Below, in pieces: positions 1 through 9,774 of a DNA stretch of 64,000 bases. The stretch is from the NCBI RefSeq assembly GCF_001698205.1, contig NZ_CP016591.1, positions 124,001 through 188,000 of the forward strand, given 5' to 3'. The translations under genes and the position numbers were made by a program. Positions within the stretch are counted from its first letter, which is position 1, and every line of letters starts with the position of its first letter. This stretch comes from Tsuneonella dongtanensis. GTDB taxonomy: Bacteria; Pseudomonadota; Alphaproteobacteria; Sphingomonadales; Sphingomonadaceae. The notes under the pieces are model-generated. The model did no database searches, was not told the DNA's origin, and worked only from the letters and a program-made list of their open reading frames with translations.

Positions 1-399
1 ATGCAGTTCGAACGTGCGCCCTGTCCAGTCGACAGGCAATTCGAAATCGTGCCAGAACCAGCTGACACCATAATAAATGCCGTTCTCGTCAAGCGGGTCG
101 TTTTTGGCAAAAAAGTACTCGCGGCTCGAAAGTCGAGTCTTACCCCACCGACCCCAGAAATACTGCTCGACCGTCGCCGGCAGGCACGCGTGCGCCGCCT
201 CGCCATTGGCCGCTTTCTGATCGAGTACAGACCATCCCCCCGTGGGAGCGCGTTGTTGCAACTCCGCTAGATCGAAAGTTCCCGGAAGATGAAGGGTGTC
301 GTTGCGCCAGCCAGCCTCACGATCGGGCCAGATATACCATCCTTGTGACAGATCGAGCAGGCCATGGAGGATCGTTTCAGAACTTGCCGTAGCGGACAT
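1..399 (-). CDS. glycoside hydrolase family 2-type protein, N-terminal part (runs off the window)
   Basis: The frame is open on the minus strand from an ATG at 399 to the window edge, giving 133 residues. The start lies inside the last codons of the RraA-like gene (23-nt overlap), so the two are probably co-translated. The visible part has the jelly-roll sugar-binding layout of GH2 enzymes: LPGTFDL near residue 40 and YYGVSWFWHDFELP near residues 110-125, the usual 'YxGxxWYxRxF' type signature. The catalytic barrel is outside the window, so galactosidase, glucuronidase or mannosidase cannot be told apart. Its neighbour is an alpha-L-rhamnosidase, which suggests plant glycan or glycoside breakdown. 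Confidence 0.72.
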   Translation of the reverse strand, partial: MSATASSETILHGLLDLSQGWYIWPDREAGWRNDTLHLPGTFDLAELQQRAPTGGWSVLDQKAANGEAAHACLPATVEQYFWGRWGKTRLSSREYFFAKNDPLDENGIYYGVSWFWHDFELPVDWTGRTFELH

Positions 400-1036
400 A
401 AGCCTCCTTCGGATCGATGCCTCCCAATATTGCCTTGCGTACGAGGCTCTCCGTGGCAATCACACGCTCTGACTCAGTGATGATATCCTCCACCATCTCG
501 GCTGGAATACGCACGATTCCGTCGCAATCGCCGAGAACGAAATCACCTGAGCGAACGATAACGCCTCCGATACTGATCGGTGCGTCGAATTCCTCTGGCA
601 CCCATGCCCCCACGATATCTCGCGGCGTGTGGAAACTTGAAAAGACGGGGAAACCAATCTTCCTAATGAAGCTTGTATCGCGGCAGCCGCCATCCACTAT
701 GAAGCCTCGCACGCCGCGAAATTGAAGCGTCTCAGCAGAAAGCTCCCCCATCAATGCTCGGCCAGAATCCTGCGGCTGGCATACCACGACAGAGCCTTTC
801 GGTATGGCAGAGAGCATCTCTGTCCAACGGAGCAGACTCTCATGCGGGGAAATGCTCGGCTCTGGGCGACCGCGGACCGTGAAGGCCGGTCCGGAAGCTA
901 CCATGGCGCGGTCAAGGGGTACGATTCTGTATGGCAGAAGGCAGTCAGTAAGGCCGCGTTCTCGCAACACGTCGAACACAGCACCTGAATAACAGCCCTG
1001 CAATCTTTGCGACCAAGTTTCCTGTGTTTCAGACAA
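377..1036 (-). CDS. RraA-family protein (HMG/CHA aldolase-like)
   Basis: A 219-residue protein of the RraA / 4-hydroxy-4-methyl-2-oxoglutarate aldolase family. The metal- and substrate-binding signature GGCRDT is present near residue 117, with the family's ending of acidic helix and KEAY. Catalytic members cleave 2-keto-4-hydroxy acids with Mg2+; others are RNase E inhibitors. Because it sits between an alpha-L-rhamnosidase and a GH2 enzyme, an aldolase or decarboxylase role on a sugar-derived keto acid is more likely than RNase control. The start is a TTG at 1036, supported by a strong GGAGGG at 1042-1047. The rhamnosidase stop lies only 2 nt upstream, so this is one operon. Confidence 0.85.
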   Translation of the reverse strand: MSETQETWSQRLQGCYSGAVFDVLRERGLTDCLLPYRIVPLDRAMVASGPAFTVRGRPEPSISPHESLLRWTEMLSAIPKGSVVVCQPQDSGRALMGELSAETLQFRGVRGFIVDGGCRDTSFIRKIGFPVFSSFHTPRDIVGAWVPEEFDAPISIGGVIVRSGDFVLGDCDGIVRIPAEMVEDIITESERVIATESLVRKAILGGIDPKEAYVRYGKF

Positions 1037-1038
1037 AA

Positions 1039-3636
1039 TTACCCTCCATTGCTAAGTGAGAGCACGGTCGCACCCGCTTCGATCCGATGTACTTCGCCGT
1101 TCCAGTGAAGGTTGCCGGAGCAATTCGGCGGCACCAGCAGTTCGACCTCCAGACTCCGCGAATTAAGATGCCAGCCGCATCGCGCCGTGCCGTACGGGGT
1201 ACGGACGCTTGCCGATGCGTGTTCGAGTTTGCCGCCAGGCCTTGGAGCGAAGCGCAGTCTACGCCAGCCGGGAGCATCTGGCGCCAGTCCCGCAACGCTA
1301 GAAAACAGCCAGTCGGTGCACGAGCCAAGCGCGACATGACAGAGCGAATTGCCCCAATCCGATTTGAGCTCTCCGTCGTCGTCGAACGGATCCCAAAGCT
1401 CGGGAATAGTGGTCAGCCCGCTGCGTTGCCAATAGGCGAAGCCCGGCCGCGACTGCGACTGGAACAGCGAATACGCCAAATCGGCCCGTCCGATCTGCGT
1501 CAAAGCCGGTAATATATGCGCGATGCCGTAAATGCCGCTCGTGAACTGACCTTCCTGTTCGACAACCCTTGCGAACTGCCTACAGACGGAATCCGACTTT
1601 TCTTGCGGCACCAAGCCCATGCTGATTGCGAGGGCGAAACTGGTCTGCGAACCTGTCCCGACAAGTCCATTTGAATTAATGAACTCGCCAGCAAATGCCT
1701 GCTTCGCCTTTACCCGATGATCGCAAAGTTCCGCAGTGGCATCATGGCCGAGCGCTGCGGCCATTCGCGCGACCCGATCGATGGTCTGTGAGAGGTAAGC
1801 CGTGCAGAGCAAGGAAGGGTCCGTGCCTTCGTCTCGCGCCAACCAATCGATATTGAGCAGGGAAGTATCTTCAGGATGCCAAATATAATCCGGAGCTGCG
1901 TTCAGCGAGTGCCTTACGAAGTGGAGCGCCGCCGGGAAAACGTTCTCCAGCAATCGAAGATCGCCAGCATGTTCATATGTAGTCCAAGGTATAAGCACAG
2001 CGCCGTCGCTTACTGCTCGGCCCAGTCCCGTCAGGTCCGGGCTGACCGTACGGAAGGGCGGCGGGGGTTGTTCATAGGCGGGCGCTTGGGGCGGGAATAC
2101 GCCATCCTTGTCTTGCGCATCGAGAATGTCCCCAATCCATTTTTCTAAGAAAGGTGCCATCTCGAGCATCTTGCATGCAGACGGCATGAATTGCGCCGCA
2201 TCACCGAGCCATCCAAGGCGCTCATTGCGTTGAGGGCAGTCGGTGAAAATGTCGAAGAGGTTCATCTTCAACGTCCGCCGAGCCATATCGAAGTAACTGT
2301 TCATGACAGGATCGGAACAGGAAAATTGACCGATCTCTTCGACGTCGCTGTGCGCGGACACGCCCAGCACGCGTTTTAGCTGATGCTCCCCATCGAGTCC
2401 GCTGATGTCGAAATGCCTGAATCCGCGATAAGTAAAGTGCGGCTGCCATTCGAGCAGTGAAGAGCCAACGGTTACCGTGTCTCTGCACCGCGCATTCCCG
2501 AGAGTGCCTGTTTCAAGACTCCCGTCTATACGACGCGCTTCGGCGAATGCGAGATTTACAATCCGTCCGTACGGCGCTGCAAATTCTAGCTTTGCCCAGC
2601 CTGTAATCGACTTTGCGAGATCGACGCGGATATCCCCGTTTTCAGTTGTCGAAATACACGATGGCGCCAGCATTTTCTGCACCCGGACGAACGGGCCCGG
2701 CGAGGGAACCAAGCTGCCTGCAGGTAGCGGCACTTCGCTACAAGGGCGCCATGCTTCGCAAGAGGATTCCGGCAGACACCAATTATCAAGTTCCCACCGC
2801 GCATCGAAGACTTCTCCACTGTACCTATCCGAGGCCAAAATCGGTCCGAACCGTCCCGTCCATTCGGAATCGGTAACGATGCAAACGATCTCGCCATTTT
2901 CCAGACAAGCTTCTAACTGCGCCAGCAACCCCGTCTGCTTGCCGTACACATTGCGCCGTCCTTCGAATCCGATCGCCCCTGCGAACCAGCCTTCGCCAAG
3001 GATAGCGCCCAGACAATTTTCTCCCGGCACCAGCAAATCGGTAACATCATAAGTGTCGACCAACAGGCGTTTGCGATAATCGGTCCACCCAGGCCGAAAC
3101 AGACGGTCGCTGACGCGCTGGCCATTCAACCAAGGTTCGGCCAATCCCGCTGATGTAATGTGCAGACGCGCGCGCTTTACTGCTCCGCCGAGGGAGAAAA
3201 TTCGCCGCAGGTGGGGGCAAGGTCGGTAATCATCGTGCGCATGCACAGGCGCAGGGAGACCAACGCACACCGCCGACCAATCCGAGCGGTCCAGCAACCC
3301 TATTTCGAAGCTACCTTCTTCCGAAAAGAGCTCCCGCCCATCATTCTCCCTCAGCGCAACATGCCAGAAAACCTGATCCCCGCTCAACAATGACGGTCCA
3401 CCCCAAGGTACTAAATGACTCTGAGCGCTTAACATCCAACCGCCGTCCCAGTGGCCCCGCTCGCCACCATGTCGACTGATTATTCGCGCGCGGATTCGGA
3501 ACGCCTCCTGCGCCCACCCAACTTGATCGAGACACCAAGAGAAACGCGGCTTACGCGTTGCCAGACCGATCGGATTCGGGCGCTGCTCAGTCAGAATTCG
3601 GAGAGTGGGCTCTAGAGGCTTCGCGTTCACTGCCAC
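1039..3636 (-). CDS. alpha-L-rhamnosidase (GH78)
   Basis: An 865-residue protein matching bacterial alpha-L-rhamnosidases: N-terminal beta domains, then the (alpha/alpha)6 catalytic barrel, then a C-terminal beta sandwich. The catalytic signature TDCPQRNERLGWLGDAAQF, containing the acidic residues of the active site, is near residue 480; WDPF and GSCTDW follow in the C-terminal part. It hydrolyses terminal alpha-L-rhamnose from flavonoid glycosides or polysaccharides. No clear signal peptide is seen, so it is probably cytoplasmic and acts on imported glycosides. The start is a GTG at 3636; a second GTG 6 nt on has better spacing from the GAGG upstream. First gene of the leftward operon, divergent from the dehydratase. 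Confidence 0.92.
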   Translation of the reverse strand: MAVNAKPLEPTLRILTEQRPNPIGLATRKPRFSWCLDQVGWAQEAFRIRARIISRHGGERGHWDGGWMLSAQSHLVPWGGPSLLSGDQVFWHVALRENDGRELFSEEGSFEIGLLDRSDWSAVCVGLPAPVHAHDDYRPCPHLRRIFSLGGAVKRARLHITSAGLAEPWLNGQRVSDRLFRPGWTDYRKRLLVDTYDVTDLLVPGENCLGAILGEGWFAGAIGFEGRRNVYGKQTGLLAQLEACLENGEIVCIVTDSEWTGRFGPILASDRYSGEVFDARWELDNWCLPESSCEAWRPCSEVPLPAGSLVPSPGPFVRVQKMLAPSCISTTENGDIRVDLAKSITGWAKLEFAAPYGRIVNLAFAEARRIDGSLETGTLGNARCRDTVTVGSSLLEWQPHFTYRGFRHFDISGLDGEHQLKRVLGVSAHSDVEEIGQFSCSDPVMNSYFDMARRTLKMNLFDIFTDCPQRNERLGWLGDAAQFMPSACKMLEMAPFLEKWIGDILDAQDKDGVFPPQAPAYEQPPPPFRTVSPDLTGLGRAVSDGAVLIPWTTYEHAGDLRLLENVFPAALHFVRHSLNAAPDYIWHPEDTSLLNIDWLARDEGTDPSLLCTAYLSQTIDRVARMAAALGHDATAELCDHRVKAKQAFAGEFINSNGLVGTGSQTSFALAISMGLVPQEKSDSVCRQFARVVEQEGQFTSGIYGIAHILPALTQIGRADLAYSLFQSQSRPGFAYWQRSGLTTIPELWDPFDDDGELKSDWGNSLCHVALGSCTDWLFSSVAGLAPDAPGWRRLRFAPRPGGKLEHASASVRTPYGTARCGWHLNSRSLEVELLVPPNCSGNLHWNGEVHRIEAGATVLSLSNGG

Positions 3637-3746
3637 GCCTCATGCCATAGCAATTTATCAGGTTTTGGACTCGACAATAATCTTCATACGAATCCAAGGA
3701 CGCGGTCTGCTAGCATCGGCCCGACGACAGCGAAGGAGCCGAACGA

Positions 3747-5528
3747 ATGGCAGGAAGAGGGGAAGATCGGCCTCGGCTCCGGTCCAGAGCCTGGTTTGAT
3801 GACCCGGGCCGAATAGACATGACCGCGCTATACCTGGAACGCTGGATGAACCAGGGAATTACGCCAGACGAATTGCGTTCCGGAAGGCCCATTATCGGCA
3901 TTGCGCAATCCGGCAGCGACTTGTCGCCCTGCAACCGTATCCATCTCGATCTCGTCAATCGTGTCCGCGACGGCATACGCGATTCAGGTGGTGTACCGCT
4001 TGTTTTTCCCACCCATCCGATCGCGGAAAATTGCCGACGGCCGACTGCGGCACTGGACCGCAACCTTGCATACATGACGCTCGTCGAACTGCTGCACGGA
4101 TATCCATTCGATGGAGTGGTGCTGACCACTGGCTGTGACAAGACCACCCCGTCCGCAATTATGGCCGCATCTACGGTCGACATTCCTGCGATCGTCCTTT
4201 CGGGCGGCCCTATGCTCGATGGCTGGCACGATGGAGAACTCGTTGGTTCGGGAACGGTTATCTGGCGTTCCCGGCGCCTGCTTGCAGCGGGCGAGATCGA
4301 CGATGAAACATTCATTAGCCGGGCAACCGCGTCTGCACCGTCGGCTGGCCACTGCAACACCATGGGCACGGCATCTACTATGAATGCTGTCGCAGAAGCA
4401 CTTGGCCTCTCCTTGCCCGGCTGCGCAGCCATACCAGCTCCTTATCGCGAACGCGGCCAAATGGCCTACGCGACAGGTAGCCGGATCGTGGAGATGGTGG
4501 CAGAGGACCTGCGCCCTTCTCGCATACTAAGCCGATCTTCGTTCCTCAATGCAATCGCCCTAGTTTCTGCATGCGGTGGTTCGACGAACGCTCAACCGCA
4601 CATTAACGCAATGGCTAGGCACGCGGGATACAAGATCAAATCGGAAGACTGGCAGAAAGCATGGGACGTCCCGCTGATCGTCAACATGCAACCCGCTGGC
4701 GCTTACTTGGGTGAACGCTTCCACCGTGCCGGTGGAGTTCCGGCGGTACTTTTTGAGTTGCTGCGCACCAATCGAATAGATGGCACCGCGCTAGCGTGCA
4801 CCGGTAAGACCATCGCAGAAGGCTTGGCTGGTAAGGAATCCCGGGACCGCGAGATGATCCTTACGCCCGAAGAGCCTTTGGCGACTCATGGCGGATTCCG
4901 GGTGCTTACGGGCAACCTGTTCGATTTCGGTATCATGAAAACCAGCGTTATTTCCGATCGATTCCGCAAATCATATCTCTCCCAACCGGGTCAGGAGGGG
5001 ATCTTTGAAGTACGGGCCATCGTCTTCGACGGATCGGATGATTATCACGAGCGGATCAACGATCCCACGCTCCAGATCGACGAGTCATGCATCCTTGTCA
5101 TTCGCGGCGCTGGTCCAATCGGCTGGCCTGGCTCGGCCGAAGTAGTGAACCTTCAACCACCCGATGCTCTGATACAGAAAGGAATAATGAGCCTTCCGAC
5201 ACTCGGTGACGGCCGCCAGTCGGGAACTGCGGACAGCCCGTCAATTCTCAATGTATCGCCGGAAAGCGCGGCCGGTGGCGGATTGGCATGGCTGCGAACG
5301 GGTGACACAATCCGTGTCGATCTGAACTCCGGTCGTTGCGACGCTCTTGTTGCGCCCGAAGAAATATGTCGGCGGCTTTCCGCAGGATCCCCTGAAATAC
5401 GTGAAAGCGAAACGCCTTGGCAGGAAATGTTCAGGCAGACCGTCGGCCAGATGGAGGACGGGGCCGTCATGGAATTCGCCGTGAAATATCGAGGCGTCGG
5501 CGCAAAAGTGCCGCGCCACAATCACTAG
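3747..5528 (+). CDS. sugar-acid dehydratase, IlvD/Edd family (xylonate / arabinonate type)
   Basis: A 593-residue IlvD/Edd dehydratase. The three cluster cysteines are visible as SPCNR (C62), TTGCDKT (C130) and AGHCNTMG (C203). Their 68- and 73-residue spacing fits the [2Fe-2S] pentonate dehydratases, and K132 is the lysine that becomes the carbamylated Mg ligand. The opening RSRAWFDDPGRIDMTALY is typical of L-arabinonate / D-xylonate dehydratases rather than IlvD. The reaction is pentonate to 2-keto-3-deoxypentonate plus water. AAGGAG lies 8 nt before the ATG. XylX-, XylB- and KGSADH-like genes about 7 kb downstream on the other strand would supply the neighbouring steps. The exact sugar cannot be decided from sequence. 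Confidence 0.88.
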   Translation: MAGRGEDRPRLRSRAWFDDPGRIDMTALYLERWMNQGITPDELRSGRPIIGIAQSGSDLSPCNRIHLDLVNRVRDGIRDSGGVPLVFPTHPIAENCRRPTAALDRNLAYMTLVELLHGYPFDGVVLTTGCDKTTPSAIMAASTVDIPAIVLSGGPMLDGWHDGELVGSGTVIWRSRRLLAAGEIDDETFISRATASAPSAGHCNTMGTASTMNAVAEALGLSLPGCAAIPAPYRERGQMAYATGSRIVEMVAEDLRPSRILSRSSFLNAIALVSACGGSTNAQPHINAMARHAGYKIKSEDWQKAWDVPLIVNMQPAGAYLGERFHRAGGVPAVLFELLRTNRIDGTALACTGKTIAEGLAGKESRDREMILTPEEPLATHGGFRVLTGNLFDFGIMKTSVISDRFRKSYLSQPGQEGIFEVRAIVFDGSDDYHERINDPTLQIDESCILVIRGAGPIGWPGSAEVVNLQPPDALIQKGIMSLPTLGDGRQSGTADSPSILNVSPESAAGGGLAWLRTGDTIRVDLNSGRCDALVAPEEICRRLSAGSPEIRESETPWQEMFRQTVGQMEDGAVMEFAVKYRGVGAKVPRHNH

Positions 5529-5622
5529 ATGCCTGAATCTTCCTCAACCCAGATCCATCGAATTCGGTTGCAACGGACAATCCCTAGTGGTCGCATCCAG
5601 TCATGAGGAAAGGCAAAACCGG

Positions 5623-6732
5623 ATGAGCACGCAGGCCAGGTTTGCCCTGAAAGGTTTCCTGCCCTTCAGCCTATGTCTGGCGTCACTTACCGCGTGCGAT
5701 GCTGGTGCAGGAGATAACCCCCTTGTGGTGATCACAAGCGGTGGAGCCATGCGAGCAGCTCAGGTCGATGTAATCGGTTCCGCGTATCGTGAGGTTGGCG
5801 GCAAGCGGGTGGTTTGGGGGGAAAGTATCGGGGGCAATCTGGTCGAGGTATACGCTCAAGATCGTGCCCGAAATGTTCTCTGGGACGCGGTAATCGCGAA
5901 CCCCTCCTCCGCAACGCGCGCGTGCGAGCGCGGGATCCTCGCGAAGCTGGACCCTGCAGATATGCTTCCTGGGAATGACGGTACTATCGCTGAAGATGAC
6001 TTCGTAGAGCAGGCCGTTTCCCCATGCTTTATCGGGTCCACAATGTGGTCACTTGTGCTGGCTTATCGCTGCGATTCACCAGAGGGGATTCCACAAGGTG
6101 CCGCCGATTTTTTCGACATTGAGAAATTCCCTGGACGACGCGGAATTCAACGCTGGCCGGTTTATACACTCGAGCTGGCTCTGGTCGCCGATGGCGTGCC
6201 GCCTGAACAAGTGTATGAAGTTTTGGCGACGAGGGACGGGGTAGCTAGGGCCTTCGCGAAGATCGATACGATCAAGCCACAAATCGTGTGGTGGGATTCG
6301 GGGGCGCAAGCTGCGCAATTGATCGCCGACCAAGAAGTATCAATGACCCTCGCACCGGCAGGCCGGATCATTTCCGCTTCCGTTGGGGAACAGCTTCCGA
6401 TTTGCATCCAATGGAGAAACCAAATCCTGACGCAGGATGTGTGGGTTGTTCCCAAAAGATCGAAAAACAAAAAGGCCGCAATTGATTTCCTGAAGGTAGC
6501 CACTCGTCCAGATGTGCAGGCTAGAATGGCCGAGCGACTTCCATACTCGCCCAGCCGAATCTCTGCCCTTAAATTGGTTGGCAAGAGCCCTACCCTTGGC
6601 GTCGAAATGCGGCCGCTCCTGCCAACAGCTCCGGAAAATCTCGTCGAACCAATACGCATCAACGATCAATTTTGGGCAGATCATGAAGGTGAAATCCTGC
6701 CGCAGTTCTACGCGTGGCTCGAAAGCAAGTGA
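5623..6732 (+). CDS. ABC transporter solute-binding lipoprotein (iron / polyamine-type fold)
   Basis: About 369 residues. The start chosen is the ATG at 5623, preceded by GAGGAAAGG; it gives a clean lipoprotein signal ending LASLTAC, so the mature protein would be lipid-anchored at a cysteine near residue 25. The body has the family-1 extracellular solute-binding pattern (VVITSGGAM, VYAQDRARNVLWDAVIAN, ending in an LP.YAWLESK-like tail) seen in Fe3+, spermidine/putrescine and phosphonate binders. Ligand unknown. ATPase and permease genes follow after two enzyme genes. The stop overlaps the next start by 4 nt (GTGA). A GTG at 5587 is a possible longer start but would bury the signal peptide. 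Confidence 0.82.
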   Translation: MSTQARFALKGFLPFSLCLASLTACDAGAGDNPLVVITSGGAMRAAQVDVIGSAYREVGGKRVVWGESIGGNLVEVYAQDRARNVLWDAVIANPSSATRACERGILAKLDPADMLPGNDGTIAEDDFVEQAVSPCFIGSTMWSLVLAYRCDSPEGIPQGAADFFDIEKFPGRRGIQRWPVYTLELALVADGVPPEQVYEVLATRDGVARAFAKIDTIKPQIVWWDSGAQAAQLIADQEVSMTLAPAGRIISASVGEQLPICIQWRNQILTQDVWVVPKRSKNKKAAIDFLKVATRPDVQARMAERLPYSPSRISALKLVGKSPTLGVEMRPLLPTAPENLVEPIRINDQFWADHEGEILPQFYAWLESK

Positions 6733-8951
6733 GTGTTGTACAACCCCTGGTCGGGACGAAAGTCCTTGAAATTGCTGGACGGCAAGCCGGCGCTGGTGTT
6801 GGACGGATCCTGGCTGATTTAGGTGCCAGCATCACTAAAATTATCCATCCAAATTATGAGCGAACCCCCGCTGAACTTTGGCTGGACCGGGGCAAGGGAA
6901 TTAGATTTCAGCACCTTTCCGAAGCTAACATTGAAGCGATGCTCGAGACTACGGATGTCGTGATCGAGAATGGTCGACCAGGACGGCTGTCGCGATTCGG
7001 GCTCGACGCCGAGGCAGTGCGCAATGTGCGCCCGGAAATTGTCCACCTGTCTTTGCCTGGGTTTCCTGCCACCGATCCACGCAGCAAACTTCGCTCGAGC
7101 GAAGGCGTTATCTGTGCAGCGGCAGGCCTTTATGCAGAACGAGGCTGGTCGCATGCCCTTCGCGGTAACGGACCTGCGATCACCGACATGCCGATGGCAT
7201 CTGCCTATGCGACAGCCTTTGGAACGCTTGCCGTGCTAGTGGCGCTGCTTGAACGACGGCGAGATGGTGTTGGCGATACAATCGAAGTTTCACTTCATAA
7301 TGCGCTGCTCGAAGGGCTGAGCTACAACCACCTGAAGCTCGAAGACTTGCCTAATCGATATGTCGATCGGCGTGCCCGATGGGTGCGCAAAGGGGCTAAG
7401 TGCGACGAAACGACACTCCAACGCCTACTTGATCCGGTGTACCGTTCATATCGCTGCGCCGATGGTCGATATTTCTATCTGGCAACACCGCCACACCGCG
7501 ACATTGTCCCGCGCACCTTATCCGCCTTGGGCCTCTGGGACGAACTGATCGCATCAGGCTTACCACTCGATTATCCTTATGCAGCCTCGGATCTTTGGAA
7601 AGATCGCGAAGAAGGCTCCATTTTCGGGCCTCCTCAGCTGGCTGATCGATGGTTCGACAAGCTTTATGACGGCTTGGTCTCACGCTTTGCCGAACGACCG
7701 GCCAGCGCCTGGGCCGACCATTTTCGGCAAGCCGGACTCAGCGGCCAGATCGTACAAACGCGAGAGGAGTGGCGTGCAGATCCTCATGCCCTGCAGAGCG
7801 GGCTGATCGATCAGGAGAGCGGTATGCCCGGCGTGCTGCTCTGGCCGATTGACGATGGGCCAAGAGGCGAAGCCGACCCTGTGTCCAATATGCGCGACGT
7901 CACCATTCTAGATCTGGCCAACGTGATTGCGGGTCCTACGTGCGCCGGCGCACTGGCGCGATTCGGACCGAGAATCATCAAAATCGATGCGCCGTCGCCA
8001 AACTTCGACCCATACATCACAGTGGTTCTTGCACTGCAATATGGGCGTGGCAAGGACAGTATGCTGCTTGATGTACGCACACCGCCCGGCCGGGACTTGT
8101 TTCACGAATTAGTGCGCAAATCGGACGTGATCACTTATAATGGCGCGCCTTCGCAACCGGGCGCTCTGGGTATCGCGCCAGCCAATTTAAGAGCTCTTAA
8201 CCCTCGTGCCGCGTTGGTCCAAGTCAGCGCATATGGTGGTCCCTATACAGGCCCCAAATCGGATTGCCGCGGTTATGACGAAATCCTTCAGGCAGCGACA
8301 GGCATAATGGCCGCCCACAGGGAGGGGGACTATCCCCCCGAAGAATTTGCCCAATTTGGTTGCGTCGATGTGTTGACCGGCTTGCTGGGCTCTTGTGCGA
8401 CTATGGCAGCAATACTCTCCCGTGGCGCCTCATGGGCGACATCTCTGGCGGCCGGAGCGCAGCTTATCCAACTGCCTTTGCTTTGTGGCGAATCGGGTGT
8501 TGGGGGACGGATCGAGACACTGGCCGATGGCTTTTATTACCTCGATGAAGATGTCCCGCCGATTTCTGATCCGGCGACTCTTTGCGTGGCGGAACTTGAC
8601 GCGCGCGTGGCGACGCACGACTGGGCAGGTCACCGCGTAACTTCTTACCAAGAGCTTCGAGCAACCTTCGCTACCAATCGCGAAGATCTGCCCGACGCGA
8701 TGACTAAAGGGATGGCGGCGTTCACGACTGACACCGGCCATCCCGTCGCGACATCGCTTACACTACTGGAGCAGACTGCAGTTCGCCGCGAGCGACCGAT
8801 CATCGCGCCTGCTCGGCTGGAGAAATATGGGCAGTCGACCCGTGCCATTTGCGCCGAGCTAGGTTGCAGCGATGCTAAGTTCGAAGACTTGAAACAAGCC
8901 GGGGTGGTCGCGGAAAGCTGGCCGCAGCACACTCAGTTTCTTCCTGTTTAG
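6729..8951 (+). CDS. two-domain CaiB/BaiF (family III) CoA-transferase
   Basis: About 740 residues made of two consecutive family III CoA-transferase units in one chain, roughly residues 1-380 and 390-740. Both halves start with the typical 'VLEIA/ILDLANVIAGP..GR.LAD.GA..IKI' pattern. Each retains an aspartate where the family has its catalytic one: ITDMPMASAY in the first half and VDVLTGLLGS in the second. Most relatives are separate subunits of about 400 residues (FRC, CaiB) or heterodimers (BbsE/F). It would move CoA between carboxylic acids; substrate unknown. The start is the GTG at 6729 overlapping the upstream TGA, implying coupling to the solute-binding protein. Confidence 0.85.
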   Translation: MSVVQPLVGTKVLEIAGRQAGAGVGRILADLGASITKIIHPNYERTPAELWLDRGKGIRFQHLSEANIEAMLETTDVVIENGRPGRLSRFGLDAEAVRNVRPEIVHLSLPGFPATDPRSKLRSSEGVICAAAGLYAERGWSHALRGNGPAITDMPMASAYATAFGTLAVLVALLERRRDGVGDTIEVSLHNALLEGLSYNHLKLEDLPNRYVDRRARWVRKGAKCDETTLQRLLDPVYRSYRCADGRYFYLATPPHRDIVPRTLSALGLWDELIASGLPLDYPYAASDLWKDREEGSIFGPPQLADRWFDKLYDGLVSRFAERPASAWADHFRQAGLSGQIVQTREEWRADPHALQSGLIDQESGMPGVLLWPIDDGPRGEADPVSNMRDVTILDLANVIAGPTCAGALARFGPRIIKIDAPSPNFDPYITVVLALQYGRGKDSMLLDVRTPPGRDLFHELVRKSDVITYNGAPSQPGALGIAPANLRALNPRAALVQVSAYGGPYTGPKSDCRGYDEILQAATGIMAAHREGDYPPEEFAQFGCVDVLTGLLGSCATMAAILSRGASWATSLAAGAQLIQLPLLCGESGVGGRIETLADGFYYLDEDVPPISDPATLCVAELDARVATHDWAGHRVTSYQELRATFATNREDLPDAMTKGMAAFTTDTGHPVATSLTLLEQTAVRRERPIIAPARLEKYGQSTRAICAELGCSDAKFEDLKQAGVVAESWPQHTQFLPV

Positions 8952-8970
8952 CAACCAGTCAGGGTCGACC

Positions 8971-9774
8971 ATGGAGATGGATGTCAAAGTAGATTTATCA
9001 GGTCGGGTCGCGTTGGTGACCGGCTCGACGAGCGGGATGGGCGAAGCGATCGCGCGGGCGTTTGCGCGCAGCGGCGCAATTGTTGCCCTTCATGGCCTCG
9101 GCGAGGCCGAGGCAATCGGCAACCTCGTAGATGAATTGCATTGTCTTAGCGGACGCGAAGTTGCCTATTTTGACCATGACCTGACCGACGCCGAAAACGG
9201 CGATCGGCTAGTGGACGAGGTCATCCGCAAGTATGGTCGACTAGACATTCTCGTTAACAATGCCGGTATTCAACACGTTTCGGATATTGCGGATTTTCCC
9301 CCCGAAGCGTGGAAGCGCGTACTCGCCGTGGATCTTTCGGCTGCCTTTTTCGCTACCCGCAGGGCGGTGGCTGGCATGCGCAAGCGCGGCTGGGGACGTA
9401 TCGTCAACACCGCGTCAACGCTTGGTCTTGTGGCGGAACTTCACAAGGCAGCTTATGTTTCGGCAAAACACGGCCTGATCGGGCTAACCCGCGCGACGGC
9501 GCTCGATACTGCGGAAGACGGCGTGACATGCAACGCGATTTGCCCCGGATGGGTGTTAACTCCCCTCGCATCGCGGCAGCTGGACGCTGCTGCAGAACGC
9601 CTGGAATTAAGTCGTGAGGAAACCGCGCGTGATCATTTCCTGCTTCTCCAGCCGACCCGGCGGTTCGTAGAGGTCGACGAAGTCGCCGCGACGGCTCTGT
9701 TCCTGTGCAGCAATGCAGCAGCGTCCATCACCGGTGTCGCTCTCCCAGTCGATGGGGGGCAGATGATCATATGA
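8971..9774 (+). CDS. SDR, 3-hydroxybutyrate dehydrogenase-like
   Basis: A 267-residue short-chain dehydrogenase. It has the cofactor motif TGSTSGMGEA near residue 18, LVNNAGIQHV, the Ser of NTASTLG, the YVSAK catalytic pair, and CNAICPGWVLTPL. The NNAGIQHV and TCNAICPGWVLTPL blocks are hallmarks of D-3-hydroxybutyrate dehydrogenases (acetoacetate to 3-hydroxybutyrate, NAD-linked). Related sugar-acid dehydrogenases cannot be excluded. It lies 19 nt after the CoA-transferase and shares an ATGA overlap with the ABC ATPase. Acetoacetate is also the predicted product of the BKACE at 16.5 kb, which makes the hydroxybutyrate assignment attractive. Confidence 0.83.
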   Translation: MEMDVKVDLSGRVALVTGSTSGMGEAIARAFARSGAIVALHGLGEAEAIGNLVDELHCLSGREVAYFDHDLTDAENGDRLVDEVIRKYGRLDILVNNAGIQHVSDIADFPPEAWKRVLAVDLSAAFFATRRAVAGMRKRGWGRIVNTASTLGLVAELHKAAYVSAKHGLIGLTRATALDTAEDGVTCNAICPGWVLTPLASRQLDAAAERLELSREETARDHFLLLQPTRRFVEVDEVAATALFLCSNAAASITGVALPVDGGQMII

